Source: Microcaldota archaeon
GTDB lineage: Archaea; Micrarchaeota; Micrarchaeia; Micrarchaeales; CABMGC01
Length of the DNA stretch: 64,000 nt
NCBI GenBank assembly: GCA_021852055.1
Contig: JAJZOD010000002.1
Coordinates: 1 to 64,000, forward strand
Direction of reading: 5' to 3'
The notes under the pieces: generated by a model
Database searches by the model: none
What the model was told of the DNA's origin: nothing
Seen by the model: only the letters and a program-made list of their open reading frames with translations
Shown: positions 56,137-63,818 of the stretch, one piece after another
Layout: each line of letters starts with the position of its first letter
Numbering within the stretch: the first letter of the stretch is position 1
Made by a program: the position numbers and the translations under genes

Positions 56137-56844
56137 ATGGTTAGGTATGAAGATATCACTGTTGTTATACCAACCCTGAACGAGCAGAAGACAATAGGCA
56201 AACTTATAACGCGCCTTCTGGTTCTTTATAACGGTGCGAATATACTGGTGGTTGATGACGGGTCTACAGACGATACCCAAAAAATAGTTCTGCGTTTTGC
56301 CAAAGCCGGCAAGCATGTACGCCTGCTGGACAGGCATAGGTCTGGAAAGCCTCCAGGACTTACGTACAGCATGATTGACGGTTTAATGCACTCCTCTACA
56401 AAATATACAATGTTTATAGACGGCGACCTCCAGCACCCTCCCGAAATCATAAAAAGTATTGTAGAAAGTCTCAGATCTGGGGACACCATTGCCATAGCCG
56501 TAAGAGGAAGAAACTACAATCCCATATTATACCGCAGAATCATATCAATGATGTCGATAGCTTTTGGAAACGCCATACTTTACATTTCAGGAAAGGCATC
56601 AAGCTCTGATATAATGTCAGGATATTTCGGCATAGAGACTGAGTATGCCGTAAAAACAGTAAAAGAAAACAGGCACAGGTTTATAGGCGATGGCTATAAA
56701 TTTCTCTTCGACATCCTAAAATGCACTTCCCGCAGCAGTGCAAGGATCTCCGAGGTGCAGTACAGGTTCAAGGAGAGGATGTATGGATCGTCAAAAGCCA
56801 GCATGCGCCAGGGTATCGCTCTTCTGCAGTCGTACTTCAGCTAA
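56137..56844 (+). CDS. GT2-family glycosyltransferase (dolichol-phosphate mannosyltransferase-like)
   Basis: 235 aa. ITVVIPTLNEQKTIGKLI, LVVDDGSTDDT and MFIDGDLQHPPEI are the GT-A nucleotide-sugar and metal motifs of the DPM1 group. No C-terminal membrane helices, so it works as a soluble or peripheral enzyme. It probably makes a lipid-phosphate sugar for the neighbouring PMT-like transferase and for surface-protein glycosylation. Confidence 0.88.
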   Translation: MVRYEDITVVIPTLNEQKTIGKLITRLLVLYNGANILVVDDGSTDDTQKIVLRFAKAGKHVRLLDRHRSGKPPGLTYSMIDGLMHSSTKYTMFIDGDLQHPPEIIKSIVESLRSGDTIAIAVRGRNYNPILYRRIISMMSIAFGNAILYISGKASSSDIMSGYFGIETEYAVKTVKENRHRFIGDGYKFLFDILKCTSRSSARISEVQYRFKERMYGSSKASMRQGIALLQSYFS

Positions 56845-56881
56845 AAGTCAAATATATATAAGTTCCTACCCTTAAAACTTC

Positions 56882-58633
56882 ATGAGTCCTAGCAACGCTA
56901 AACATACCCTGCTGAAAGATCACAAAATGCCGCGCCAGAACGTCAGTAAAAATAAAGCTATTGCTTATACTATCCACTTGCCTGTGCTTATACTTGTTTT
57001 GATACTTGCCACATCCTCTGCCTTATGCCTGTCTTTTTATTACGGCGTAAGCCCAATATCAGGATCTGATAATTATATTTATAGTAGCAACGCCGCCCAG
57101 CTGCTCTCAAAAGGTTTTGCCTCTCTCAACGGCGGAGGAGTGCTTTCTACAAAATACATAATTATATTCGGAGAAGCCCTGTTTATGTATATCCTTGGTC
57201 CAAACAGCTTTTCAGTTGCGTTATTTGCAATCTTATGCGCCCTTGTCACAATGGTTGCATTGTATATTATCGGCAGCGAACTGTACGGGGTTAAAACTGG
57301 CCTTCTTGCTGCTGCATTTTACGGATTTGTTCCGATAGTAATAGTTCAGGCCTCAAATGCAGGCGACGACGTGCCTATGGCATTGTTTGCCACGCTTTCT
57401 GTGATGTTTTTGGTTTTAGGCATCAAAAGAAAAAAGCACTCGGGGTATTTTTACCTCCTTTCTGGATTCATGGCCGTTATAGGGTCGCTTGCAGTCGGTG
57501 AAGAATTAATTATTTTTGTGTTCATCGCCTTATTCCTTTTCTGGCGCGTCTTGCGTAACTTCAGCAAAGGCGAGATACTAAAAATAGCAGCATTCTTTCT
57601 CGGGGCATTTGCCGCAGGCCTTTTAATAATGTTTCTAGGATACGTCCAGTCGGGAAATCCGTTTTATGTTTATAATACTAGTTCCTCCTGGTACTCTACA
57701 ACCTACTGCGGCTCTCCTTCTTGGGATCCGAGCGGATGCGCTCTTGCATCTACTACATTTTTCAGAGATTACCTGGGAATGATGTTTCCATACATGGTGA
57801 CTTCAAAGCTAGCCACTGCTTTGACATCGCACAGTGTTTTATCCGAGCAGCTTCTTGCAAGCCTGATAAATCCTGCGGCAGCGATATCAGATTACGGCTA
57901 CCAATTTGGCTATTACTTTTACCTTGCTGCCCTTTTCTCCATAATTCTTCTGGCGCTTAGGGATAAGCGGATACTTTTCCCGCTTGCCTGGTTTGCTGCA
58001 ACTATCCTGTACTTAAGCTTCGGCACAATGAGCGTAAGTAATTACATAAGAATAAGCCCGGTATTTGACAGGTTTCTAATACTTCTCCTCCCTTCAATTG
58101 CATTGATAATCGCATTAGGTTTAACCAGAATTATAGAGTTCGCGATTAAAGGGAACAGTAGAAAAGCGCCTGCAAATAAGGCACGCATAATTCTTGGATA
58201 TTCAACCTTTGCTGTAATTACAGCTGCATTGTTAATAGAATCAAGCTTTTTGATAATGTACTTAGAGTATTCCTGGTACAACAACGTGTATCCGATAGTG
58301 CAGACGGGGGTGTTCATTGAATCATTGCCGCAAAATGCGCAGGTGCTAACTCCTATCCAGATACCAATACAGCAGTACTCGGATTTCAGACAGATATCTG
58401 GCTACATAAATGAATATGGTGCAACGTGCGGACAGATACCAAACAACAGTTATGTTGTATACTTATTAAACGCCACATTCCAAAGTGAATGCAATCTTAC
58501 AATCGCATTTTATCCGCAGCAACCACCTTCATGGCTTTTGAACTATTCACTTTATAAAAGCCAGTTTCTGAACTTTTCTGAGATAAGGGTGTACTATAAA
58601 AATAGTACAATCACTAAACGCATACCTATCTGA
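56882..58633 (+). CDS. PMT/ArnT-like membrane glycosyltransferase
   Basis: 583 aa with about 11-12 membrane helices. An acidic residue in the first outer loop (SPISGSDNYIYSSNAAQLL) fits the catalytic region of the GT-C PMT_2 family, which uses polyprenyl-phosphate sugars. A large C-terminal outer segment follows. It lies 37 bases from the GT2 gene, pointing to a joint pathway. Confidence 0.8.
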   Translation: MSPSNAKHTLLKDHKMPRQNVSKNKAIAYTIHLPVLILVLILATSSALCLSFYYGVSPISGSDNYIYSSNAAQLLSKGFASLNGGGVLSTKYIIIFGEALFMYILGPNSFSVALFAILCALVTMVALYIIGSELYGVKTGLLAAAFYGFVPIVIVQASNAGDDVPMALFATLSVMFLVLGIKRKKHSGYFYLLSGFMAVIGSLAVGEELIIFVFIALFLFWRVLRNFSKGEILKIAAFFLGAFAAGLLIMFLGYVQSGNPFYVYNTSSSWYSTTYCGSPSWDPSGCALASTTFFRDYLGMMFPYMVTSKLATALTSHSVLSEQLLASLINPAAAISDYGYQFGYYFYLAALFSIILLALRDKRILFPLAWFAATILYLSFGTMSVSNYIRISPVFDRFLILLLPSIALIIALGLTRIIEFAIKGNSRKAPANKARIILGYSTFAVITAALLIESSFLIMYLEYSWYNNVYPIVQTGVFIESLPQNAQVLTPIQIPIQQYSDFRQISGYINEYGATCGQIPNNSYVVYLLNATFQSECNLTIAFYPQQPPSWLLNYSLYKSQFLNFSEIRVYYKNSTITKRIPI

Positions 58634-58675
58634 AACTGCAAAAGATCAATTCAGCATCTTGTTATTGCGCGCAGT

Positions 58676-59008
58676 CTATACATGCTCAAATCTTACTGCA
58701 ACGTCTCTAACTGCTACAACTTCACTTTCTCTCAGGGTTATCTGCAGCTCGAATGAAGGTCCGCCTCTGCGCAGTTCAGCAATAACTTCAAGATCTCCTG
58801 CGCCGATTATTCTCGTGTTGTCATATTCGACAAATGGTTTCTTCGACCTAAAAATCCTTGATGCTGTGTCCTGTGGACTGCATGTAAATACGTATACGTT
58901 ATTTCTGTCTGCCTTATGGTCAGAAAGACTTCCGGGCGGATCCTTCGGACCTACTGTACCTGCGTCTTTCCATCCCTCCCCATTATTTACTCTGATTTTT
59001 AAAGGCAT
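58676..59008 (-). CDS. Hypothetical 110-aa protein
   Basis: Not recognised. Beta-rich, soluble, no signal peptide (IRVNNGEGWKDAGTVGPKDP; LEVIAELRRGGPSFELQITL). Support for a real gene: AGTGATTTT before the ATG and GGATATATATAGG about 35 bases upstream, a good TATA box. Confidence 0.6.
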   Translation of the reverse strand: MPLKIRVNNGEGWKDAGTVGPKDPPGSLSDHKADRNNVYVFTCSPQDTASRIFRSKKPFVEYDNTRIIGAGDLEVIAELRRGGPSFELQITLRESEVVAVRDVAVRFEHV

Positions 59009-59178
59009 AAAATCACTAGTGTTGAGAACTATTTACCTATATATATCCTCTTATTTTTCCATCAGATGCCAAAATATGCGATTGTATGTACGCGTCAATC
59101 AAGTTTAGCTTCGTGAAGCAGATGCTTAACTATATACGGGGAATTTTCAGCCGTACCTCTAGCGAATTAAATATAATA

Positions 59179-59283
59179 TGGACTCCGCGGGATTTTCAAA
59201 GCGCTGCAAAATATTGCAGAGCATGTTCGAACCCGCAACCTCCTGCATGCCATGCAGGCGCGCTACCGTTGCGCCAGGAGCCC
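59179..59283 (-). tRNA. tRNA-Ala (GGC) with a T-loop intron
   Basis: Acceptor GGGCTCC/GGAGTCC with G3-T70 (the alanine identity pair) and A73; D-arm GCGC-AACGGTA-GCGC; anticodon stem CCTGC/GCAGG, loop ATGGCAT; variable AGGTT; T-stem GCGGG/CCCGC. The T-loop is interrupted after TTCGAA by 33 bases (59193-59225); removing them gives TTCGAAT. The junctions form a bulge-helix-bulge: TTCG/TGAA four-pair helix with bulges AAC and AAT. Mature length 72 nt. Confidence 0.93.
59193..59225 (-). other. 33-nt intron at tRNA-Ala position 59/60
   Basis: Contains an inner hairpin CTGCAA-TATT-TTGCAG. Cut sites predicted at AA|C and AA|T in the two bulges. Confidence 0.88.
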
Positions 59284-59299
59284 ATAAGCGTAATTTTTT

Positions 59300-59536
59300 T
59301 TATGCCGGTGATATAAAAAGTATATTTCCCCCTCTGAGAAGTATGATTCCAAGTTTTGCCTTAGTCGATCCTCCTTCTTCAAGCTCTTCAGCGCCTTCTA
59401 GCACAATGTTCATATGTACATCGAAAGACTGTACTTTGCCCCGTATATCAGTGCCGTTCTTCAGCCTTATCAGTACCTGTTGCCCTATCGCCTTGTTCAG
59501 GAGATCGAATGGGCGCTCGTGGTTTACCATAGCCAT
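59300..59536 (-). CDS. Sm-like (LSm/SmAP) RNA-binding protein
   Basis: 78 aa. Sm1 motif (GQQVLIRLKNGTDIRGKVQS, then FDVHMNIVLEGAEE) and Sm2 motif (ILLRGGNILFI). Forms heptameric rings that bind U-rich RNA. ATG 59536 follows GGTGA; the ORF track uses a TTG one codon earlier. It ends 16 bases before the tRNA-Ala gene. Confidence 0.93.
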   Translation of the reverse strand: MAMVNHERPFDLLNKAIGQQVLIRLKNGTDIRGKVQSFDVHMNIVLEGAEELEEGGSTKAKLGIILLRGGNILFISPA

Positions 59537-59588
59537 CAATTCACCAAATAAATGTTCTTATATTGAGAGGTAAACTTTATAAGCGTTG

Positions 59589-60092
59589 TTAATTTCTTCT
59601 CGCAATCAACTCTGCTATCTCTTTCTTAGCAGCGACTAAACTGTAAAATTTCTGAAAATCGTCATGCATTATCTCCAACGTTTCTGTATTTATTTCTGGG
59701 TGAAAGCACACTGTTTCAGAGTCCCATATCTCCTTATCGAGTATAAGGTCGGTCTTTTTTGCGTGGAGTACGCCGAATATCGAAACGCTGCCAGGCGTAG
59801 TATGCAGTTCTTGCATTAATTCTTCTGCGCTGCCGAAACGCAGTTTTCCTGCATTAATAAGCTTCGTAATGGTTTTCATGTCAAGGCGCTTATCGCCATT
59901 TATGCATATTAAGTAAAAATGGCATTTACCATCCTTAAGAAAAAGGCTTTTTGTATGCATGCCGCGTATCGTCTCCCTGAGAAATTTTCCGTCGTCGTAT
60001 TTAAAAAAAGCCTTGTGCTTGTGTAAGACATACTTCATTCCAATACTATCAAGATATGTCTTAAGCTCCAGATTCATGCAATTATTCCTCAT
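59589..60092 (-). CDS. YbaK/ProX-type aminoacyl-tRNA editing protein
   Basis: 167 aa. THTKSLFLKDGKCHFYLI with the conserved Lys, PGSVSIFGVLHAKK and CFHPEINTETLEI match the free-standing editing domains that remove alanine (or another amino acid) wrongly attached to tRNA-Pro. Start overlaps the pilin stop by four bases (ATGA); ATG 60077, nine bases after GAGG, is an alternative. Last gene of the operon beginning with rpoD. Confidence 0.85.
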   Translation of the reverse strand: MRNNCMNLELKTYLDSIGMKYVLHKHKAFFKYDDGKFLRETIRGMHTKSLFLKDGKCHFYLICINGDKRLDMKTITKLINAGKLRFGSAEELMQELHTTPGSVSIFGVLHAKKTDLILDKEIWDSETVCFHPEINTETLEIMHDDFQKFYSLVAAKKEIAELIARRN

Positions 60093-60631
60093 ACATATTT
60101 TGCATCTATGGTTGCTATGAGCTGCGTAGTCCTAGCTTTTTCACCCGGTAGCGAATAGTTCGCCCAGATATACCCAACAAAATCCCCCCCTCCGGCGCTT
60201 TTCATCGTTGCTGTGCCATAAGCAGAGTAACAGTACATCGAGAATTCTTCAGAACTGCCGGTGTATATCCTGACTCCTGTGTCAGGGCTAGCACCTGGTG
60301 GATAGTAATCTATACTGTTTGTCACGTAAATGTTCCCAAAATTTGGGGTATAATTTTCAGAGCTGCTGTTTATTGCAGAGGAGCATGCGAGCCCGTAAAT
60401 GTTTATATCACCGCCCGTTGCCTGCACCAGAGTTATGTTAAGCACACCGCTGTTGTTTATAAAAAACGGACCACACGCGAATCCTGATGATCCTGTGCAC
60501 TGCTGCGCAAAAACGCTTTTATTTGATGTACTTATTGCGTATACCGCAGATACCGCTATCGTTATTATTATTATGGCCACGCCGTACGAAGCCATGAAGT
60601 CGAGTCCTGCTTGCCCTTTTCGCGACGACAT
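60089..60631 (-). CDS. Type IV pilin-like protein
   Basis: 180 aa from ATG 60631. RKGQAGLDFMASYG is an archaeal class III (prepilin peptidase) signal followed by a hydrophobic helix (VAIIIITIAVSAVYAI). The rest is an extracellular beta-rich domain with several Cys residues (CTGSSGFACG, LACSS). It is placed directly after rps2, an odd site for a pilin. Confidence 0.8.
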   Translation of the reverse strand: MSSRKGQAGLDFMASYGVAIIIITIAVSAVYAISTSNKSVFAQQCTGSSGFACGPFFINNSGVLNITLVQATGGDINIYGLACSSAINSSSENYTPNFGNIYVTNSIDYYPPGASPDTGVRIYTGSSEEFSMYCYSAYGTATMKSAGGGDFVGYIWANYSLPGEKARTTQLIATIDAKYV

Positions 60632-60643
60632 TTGCAATTTCAA

Positions 60644-61258
60644 CTACTTCGCCTTCATCTCGACTTTAGCCTCAAAGTCTGAGATCTTGTAGTTAAATTC
60701 ATCATTGGACTTTATTAAGCCTTTCTCTTTCAGGAACTCTCTTGCAAGAATGTAATAAATGAGCGACAGCGATCTCCTTCCTTTGTTGTTGCACGGTATT
60801 ATAAAGTCAACAAACTTCAGCCAGTTGTCTGTATCGCAAAGTGCCATAACAGGTATGTTTGTTTTGTTGGCCTCCTTCACTGCCTGCTTCTCGTTTCTGT
60901 TATCGCTTACAAGTATGAGCTCAGGTTCTATGAAGTCCTCCCTGTTCGGGTTTGTGAATATGCCTGGCATAACCCTGCCTTTTATAAGTTTTATATTTGT
61001 TATTTCTGCAAATTTTGCTGCTGCAGCTATTGAATATATACGCGAAGCAGTTACTACTATCTCCTTTGGATCATATCTTGCAAGCATCTTTGCGGCTATA
61101 ACCAGCCGTTTGTCTATAATGGGCAGGTCCAAAAGGTACAGGCCATCCTCTCTTACTTTATATATGAATCTCTTCATTCCAGGAGTTTTTACTTTAGTTC
61201 CTATGTGTATGCCTACCTCAAGATACTCGTTCTGGTCTGTCAGCATCTCTTTAGCCAT
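60644..61258 (-). CDS. rps2: Small-subunit ribosomal protein S2
   Basis: 204 aa, the archaeal S2/SA type. EVGIHIGTKVKTPGMKRFIY, GRVMPGIFTNPN and IPVMALCDTDNWLKFVDFII are clear. GGTGAATAA precedes the ATG. The gene follows tRNA-Pro in the rpoD operon. Confidence 0.96.
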   Translation of the reverse strand: MAKEMLTDQNEYLEVGIHIGTKVKTPGMKRFIYKVREDGLYLLDLPIIDKRLVIAAKMLARYDPKEIVVTASRIYSIAAAAKFAEITNIKLIKGRVMPGIFTNPNREDFIEPELILVSDNRNEKQAVKEANKTNIPVMALCDTDNWLKFVDFIIPCNNKGRRSLSLIYYILAREFLKEKGLIKSNDEFNYKISDFEAKVEMKAK

Positions 61259-61280
61259 TTATTCACCATGTTTATTGATT

Positions 61281-61367
61281 TGGGGTCGCCGAGATTTTCA
61301 ATTTCTTTTTGAACTCGGGTCTTATGCTCCCTAAGCACAAAGCCTAACCAAGCTAGCAGACGACCCC
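61281..61367 (-). tRNA. tRNA-Pro (AGG) with a T-loop mini-intron
   Basis: Acceptor GGGGTCG/CGACCCC with A73; D-loop AGCTTGGTTA; anticodon stem TGTGC/GCATA with loop TTAGGGA, hence anticodon AGG with G37; T-stem CCGAG/CTCGG. The T-loop carries 13 extra bases (61295-61307) after TTCAAA; removal restores TTCAAAT. A TTCA/TGAA helix with bulges AAA and AAT makes a minimal bulge-helix-bulge. A34 is odd: archaeal tRNA-Pro usually has GGG here. Position 10-25 is a T-T mismatch. Confidence 0.88.
61295..61307 (-). other. 13-nt intron at tRNA-Pro position 59/60
   Basis: No inner stem; the inner loop is only about six bases. Because of A-runs the cut sites could shift, but the bulge-helix-bulge fits 59/60. 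Confidence 0.8.
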
Positions 61368-61408
61368 TCCCTCATAATTTATCCAATATGTTATTTATAC
61401 CCTTCACT

Positions 61409-61609
61409 CTACTTCCTGCTGTAGTTTATTATGTCATCTATAAGGTCTACGTGGCCTATAAGCATTCTCCTGCAGCAGTACCTTTTAACACCAATCTCAT
61501 CAAGGACCTTCTTTGGATTCTCCTTGTCTTTATTAACGCGTTTATCGTACTCCTCCCACTTATCAGCAATTACCTGACCACATGAGAAGCACCTTACAGG
61601 TATCATCAT
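61409..61609 (-). CDS. rpoN: RNA polymerase subunit N (Rpo10)
   Basis: 66 aa. [20 protein letters not shown] and [17 protein letters not shown] give the CxxC plus CC zinc site of Rpo10. In the conserved order S9-rpoN-S2. Confidence 0.96.
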   Translation of the reverse strand: MMIPVRCFSCGQVIADKWEEYDKRVNKDKENPKKVLDEIGVKRYCCRRMLIGHVDLIDDIINYSRK

Positions 61610-61629
61610 ATCAATTCACCAATTACCAT

Positions 61630-62178
61630 TCATCTATAAGAGGTCTGGAACCTGGCTCTCGCCTTTGGCCCTAGGAACTTCTTAGGTTCTACCTTCCTAT
61701 GATCATCAACAAGCAAATTCCTGTCATACTCCATATACGCACTCTTGAGCGTGCTGCTGCCTGATGCAGCTACAAGAGTCTTTGCCAGTGCGCTTCTTGC
61801 AGCCTGTGCCCTTCCACTTATGCCGCCTCCACGTACGTCGATCAAAACCCTGGAGCTGCTCATAATGTCCTTAGCCTCTTTTGATATTGCAATGGGCTCA
61901 AGAATAAGTTCTCTTATCTCTTTGGGCTTTAAAAGTTCCACTCTGACGCCGTTAAGTATGACCTCGCCAGAGCCGTTGCTTATATGTGCGCGCGCTATGG
62001 CTTCCTTCCTCTTTCCTCTCATCATAACAGACTGCATAACCTTCTGTTTTTTTGGTTTTGCCCGCTTCTTTGTAGTTTTCTTGTCCTGTTTTACGCGGAC
62101 TGGCTGCTGCCCTTCTGATGTAAAATCACTAAGCGCCTTGTCTAAATCCTTAACTCCCCTTGATGTTTCTTCAGGCAT
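61630..62178 (-). CDS. rps9: Small-subunit ribosomal protein S9 with N-terminal extension
   Basis: 182 aa against about 130-135 normally. The S9 core begins around residue 48 (MMRGKRKEAIARAHISNGSG) and ends KARARFQTSYR, the tail that reaches the P-site. The extra 45-50 residues are Lys/Gln-rich (KQDKKTTKKRAKPKKQK). GGTGAATAA precedes the ATG of the long form, so the extension is probably real. Confidence 0.94.
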   Translation of the reverse strand: MPEETSRGVKDLDKALSDFTSEGQQPVRVKQDKKTTKKRAKPKKQKVMQSVMMRGKRKEAIARAHISNGSGEVILNGVRVELLKPKEIRELILEPIAISKEAKDIMSSSRVLIDVRGGGISGRAQAARSALAKTLVAASGSSTLKSAYMEYDRNLLVDDHRKVEPKKFLGPKARARFQTSYR

Positions 62179-62619
62179 TTATTCACCTTTATATCCTAGC
62201 TTGGCAGCAAGCTCCTTTATAGTAACTATGTTCTCGTACACTTCCTCCCCTTTTTTAATGGTCTCCACACTGTTCGGTCTTGTGCCTTCAGGGACTCCGA
62301 CAAACACCCGCAGCCTTTTATATGCAGATTTGCCTTTCGGCTGTCTGTATGGCAGCATGCCTCTCACCACTCTCTTGACAAACAGGTCAGGCCTTCTTGA
62401 TATATACGGCGAATGTTCTGGATTTGCCTTGTCCTTAAGCTCTATCTTTCTCTTGTATTTGGCAGCTATCTCCTTAAGGTGCCCGCTTATGACTATTTCT
62501 TCAGCATTCACTATAGTTACATTGTCTCCATTAAGCAGCATCTTGGCTGCATGGGAAGATATCCTGCCTAGTATCAATCCTTGTCCATCAATAACGTGCT
62601 CCATAAACACACTCCTCAT
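62179..62619 (-). CDS. rpl13: Large-subunit ribosomal protein L13
   Basis: 146 aa. VIDGQGLILGRISSHAAKML, RRPDLFVKRVVRGMLPYRQP and KGKSAYKRLRVF match archaeal L13. ATGA overlap with the L18e stop. Next gene (S9) begins immediately after. Confidence 0.96.
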   Translation of the reverse strand: MRSVFMEHVIDGQGLILGRISSHAAKMLLNGDNVTIVNAEEIVISGHLKEIAAKYKRKIELKDKANPEHSPYISRRPDLFVKRVVRGMLPYRQPKGKSAYKRLRVFVGVPEGTRPNSVETIKKGEEVYENIVTIKELAAKLGYKGE

Positions 62620-62960
62620 ATCAGCAGCCTTACTCCCTCCTTTTTAATCATCTCTTCTACAGGTACAATCCTGCAGCCTGCATCTTTAAGTTTTTTAAGT
62701 GCAGCATCAGAATACTCTATTGCAGATATGTCAAACTTCTTGTCAAGAACACCTGCTGAAAGAACCTTGCCTGGAACTATTACGCTTTCAGAAGTTTTTG
62801 TTCTGCTGCAGAGTTCATTCAGATTAATCTTAATCCTCCTTCTTTTAGGTAAGGCTGCTATCCTGCGTATGCTGCGTGACAGACCCACGTTCTTTGCATC
62901 GTGCTTGACGCTGTCCATAACAGCTATCCATGATTTTATGCTGCTTTTCTCTATTTTCAT
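62616..62960 (-). CDS. rpl18e: Large-subunit ribosomal protein L18e
   Basis: 114 aa from ATG 62960; the longer ORF in the track runs into tRNA-Leu and is not credible. SRSIRRIAALPKRRRIKINL, TSESVIVPGKVLSAGVLDKK and DAGCRIVPVEEMI are diagnostic. It is 19 bases from the 3' end of tRNA-Leu. Confidence 0.95.
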   Translation of the reverse strand: MKIEKSSIKSWIAVMDSVKHDAKNVGLSRSIRRIAALPKRRRIKINLNELCSRTKTSESVIVPGKVLSAGVLDKKFDISAIEYSDAALKKLKDAGCRIVPVEEMIKKEGVRLLI

Positions 62961-62979
62961 GCAATCAACTTTTTCTTTA

Positions 62980-63082
62980 TGCGGGGGGAGAGATTTGAAC
63001 TCTCGCAAGCACTAAAGCTACAGGAGATCCGAGCATAAAGCTCCTCGGTCCTGCGCATTTGACCAAGCTCTGCCACCCCCGC
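62980..63082 (-). tRNA. tRNA-Leu (GAG) with a 37/38 intron
   Basis: Acceptor GCGGGGG/CCCCCGC with A73, long variable arm, T-arm GAGAG-TTCAAAT-CTCTC. Anticodon stem CAGGA/TCCTG holds a 23-base loop; removing 16 bases (63027-63042) leaves CCGAGGC, anticodon GAG. Junction: CCGA/TCGG helix with bulges GGA and ATC. Position 33 is C instead of the near-universal U. Two bases separate its 5' end from the rpoD stop, so it is part of that transcript. Confidence 0.92.
63027..63042 (-). other. 16-nt intron at tRNA-Leu position 37/38
   Basis: Canonical site and a canonical bulge-helix-bulge, with a very short inner hairpin GC-TTTAT-GC. Confidence 0.88.
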
Positions 63083-63084
63083 AT

Positions 63085-63657
63085 CTACTTCTTTAGCTCT
63101 TTATGTATCTCTTTCACATTAGCGCTTATTATATCTAACGCTCTTGAAAGTATCTCAGGGGCCGGAATCTGTCCAAAGCTTTCAATATAAAATTCAAACA
63201 TGTCTCCTTTATCATCAGATTTATATGTGGCAAGGCCTGGCTGAAATTTGGAACTCTTAGATCCGCGTCCAAGTATAGCCTTTGCATCGAGTCTTATGCT
63301 CTGCTTGTCTGCTAGTTTTATTATAGGTATGTTCGGATTGGCAACACTGACCTCCTTCTCGTTGCTCTTCAGATCTTTCGAATATACTGTTTTCGGGCCT
63401 TCCTCCACAAGTGAGAAAAGCACAGCGTCATCCTCTGAGAAGCCCTTTGGAGTTTTCAAAGGCACAAGTCCGAGCCTGTGCGCTATATACTCATCGAACA
63501 TAGCGCTTGTGTTGTCATAAAACGTAACCGTATCTATCGCCATTGTCGGTATGCTGCTCATGGCTACGCGCCTCATTGCATTAACGAAATTAAACGAGCT
63601 GCCGCTTATTTTCGCTTTAAGCGAAAATGGAGTACTCTCAAGCACATCAATCTTCAT
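63085..63657 (-). CDS. rpoD: RNA polymerase subunit D (Rpo3)
   Basis: 190 aa from ATG 63657 (MKIDVLESTPFSLKAKISG); upstream frame in the ORF track is not coding. NFVNAMRRVAMSSIPTMAID and the C-terminal dimerisation helix (ILSRALDIISANVKEIHKEL) match archaeal Rpo3. No iron-sulfur cluster insert is seen. TATTTAAA at 63711-63718 is a likely TATA box for the whole operon. Confidence 0.95.
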   Translation of the reverse strand: MKIDVLESTPFSLKAKISGSSFNFVNAMRRVAMSSIPTMAIDTVTFYDNTSAMFDEYIAHRLGLVPLKTPKGFSEDDAVLFSLVEEGPKTVYSKDLKSNEKEVSVANPNIPIIKLADKQSIRLDAKAILGRGSKSSKFQPGLATYKSDDKGDMFEFYIESFGQIPAPEILSRALDIISANVKEIHKELKK

Positions 63658-63818
63658 AAAACCAGCCAAAATTAGGCGTACACTACTCTTATGAATATTG
63701 TAAGGCAACATATTTAAACATGCACCTCTGTGCCTCCAATTTAAAAGCACTGCAGCGCGCTTCAATTCAAATAAACTTATTTATATTCTTATTTGCCTAT
63801 TTATCAAGAGGTATATCT

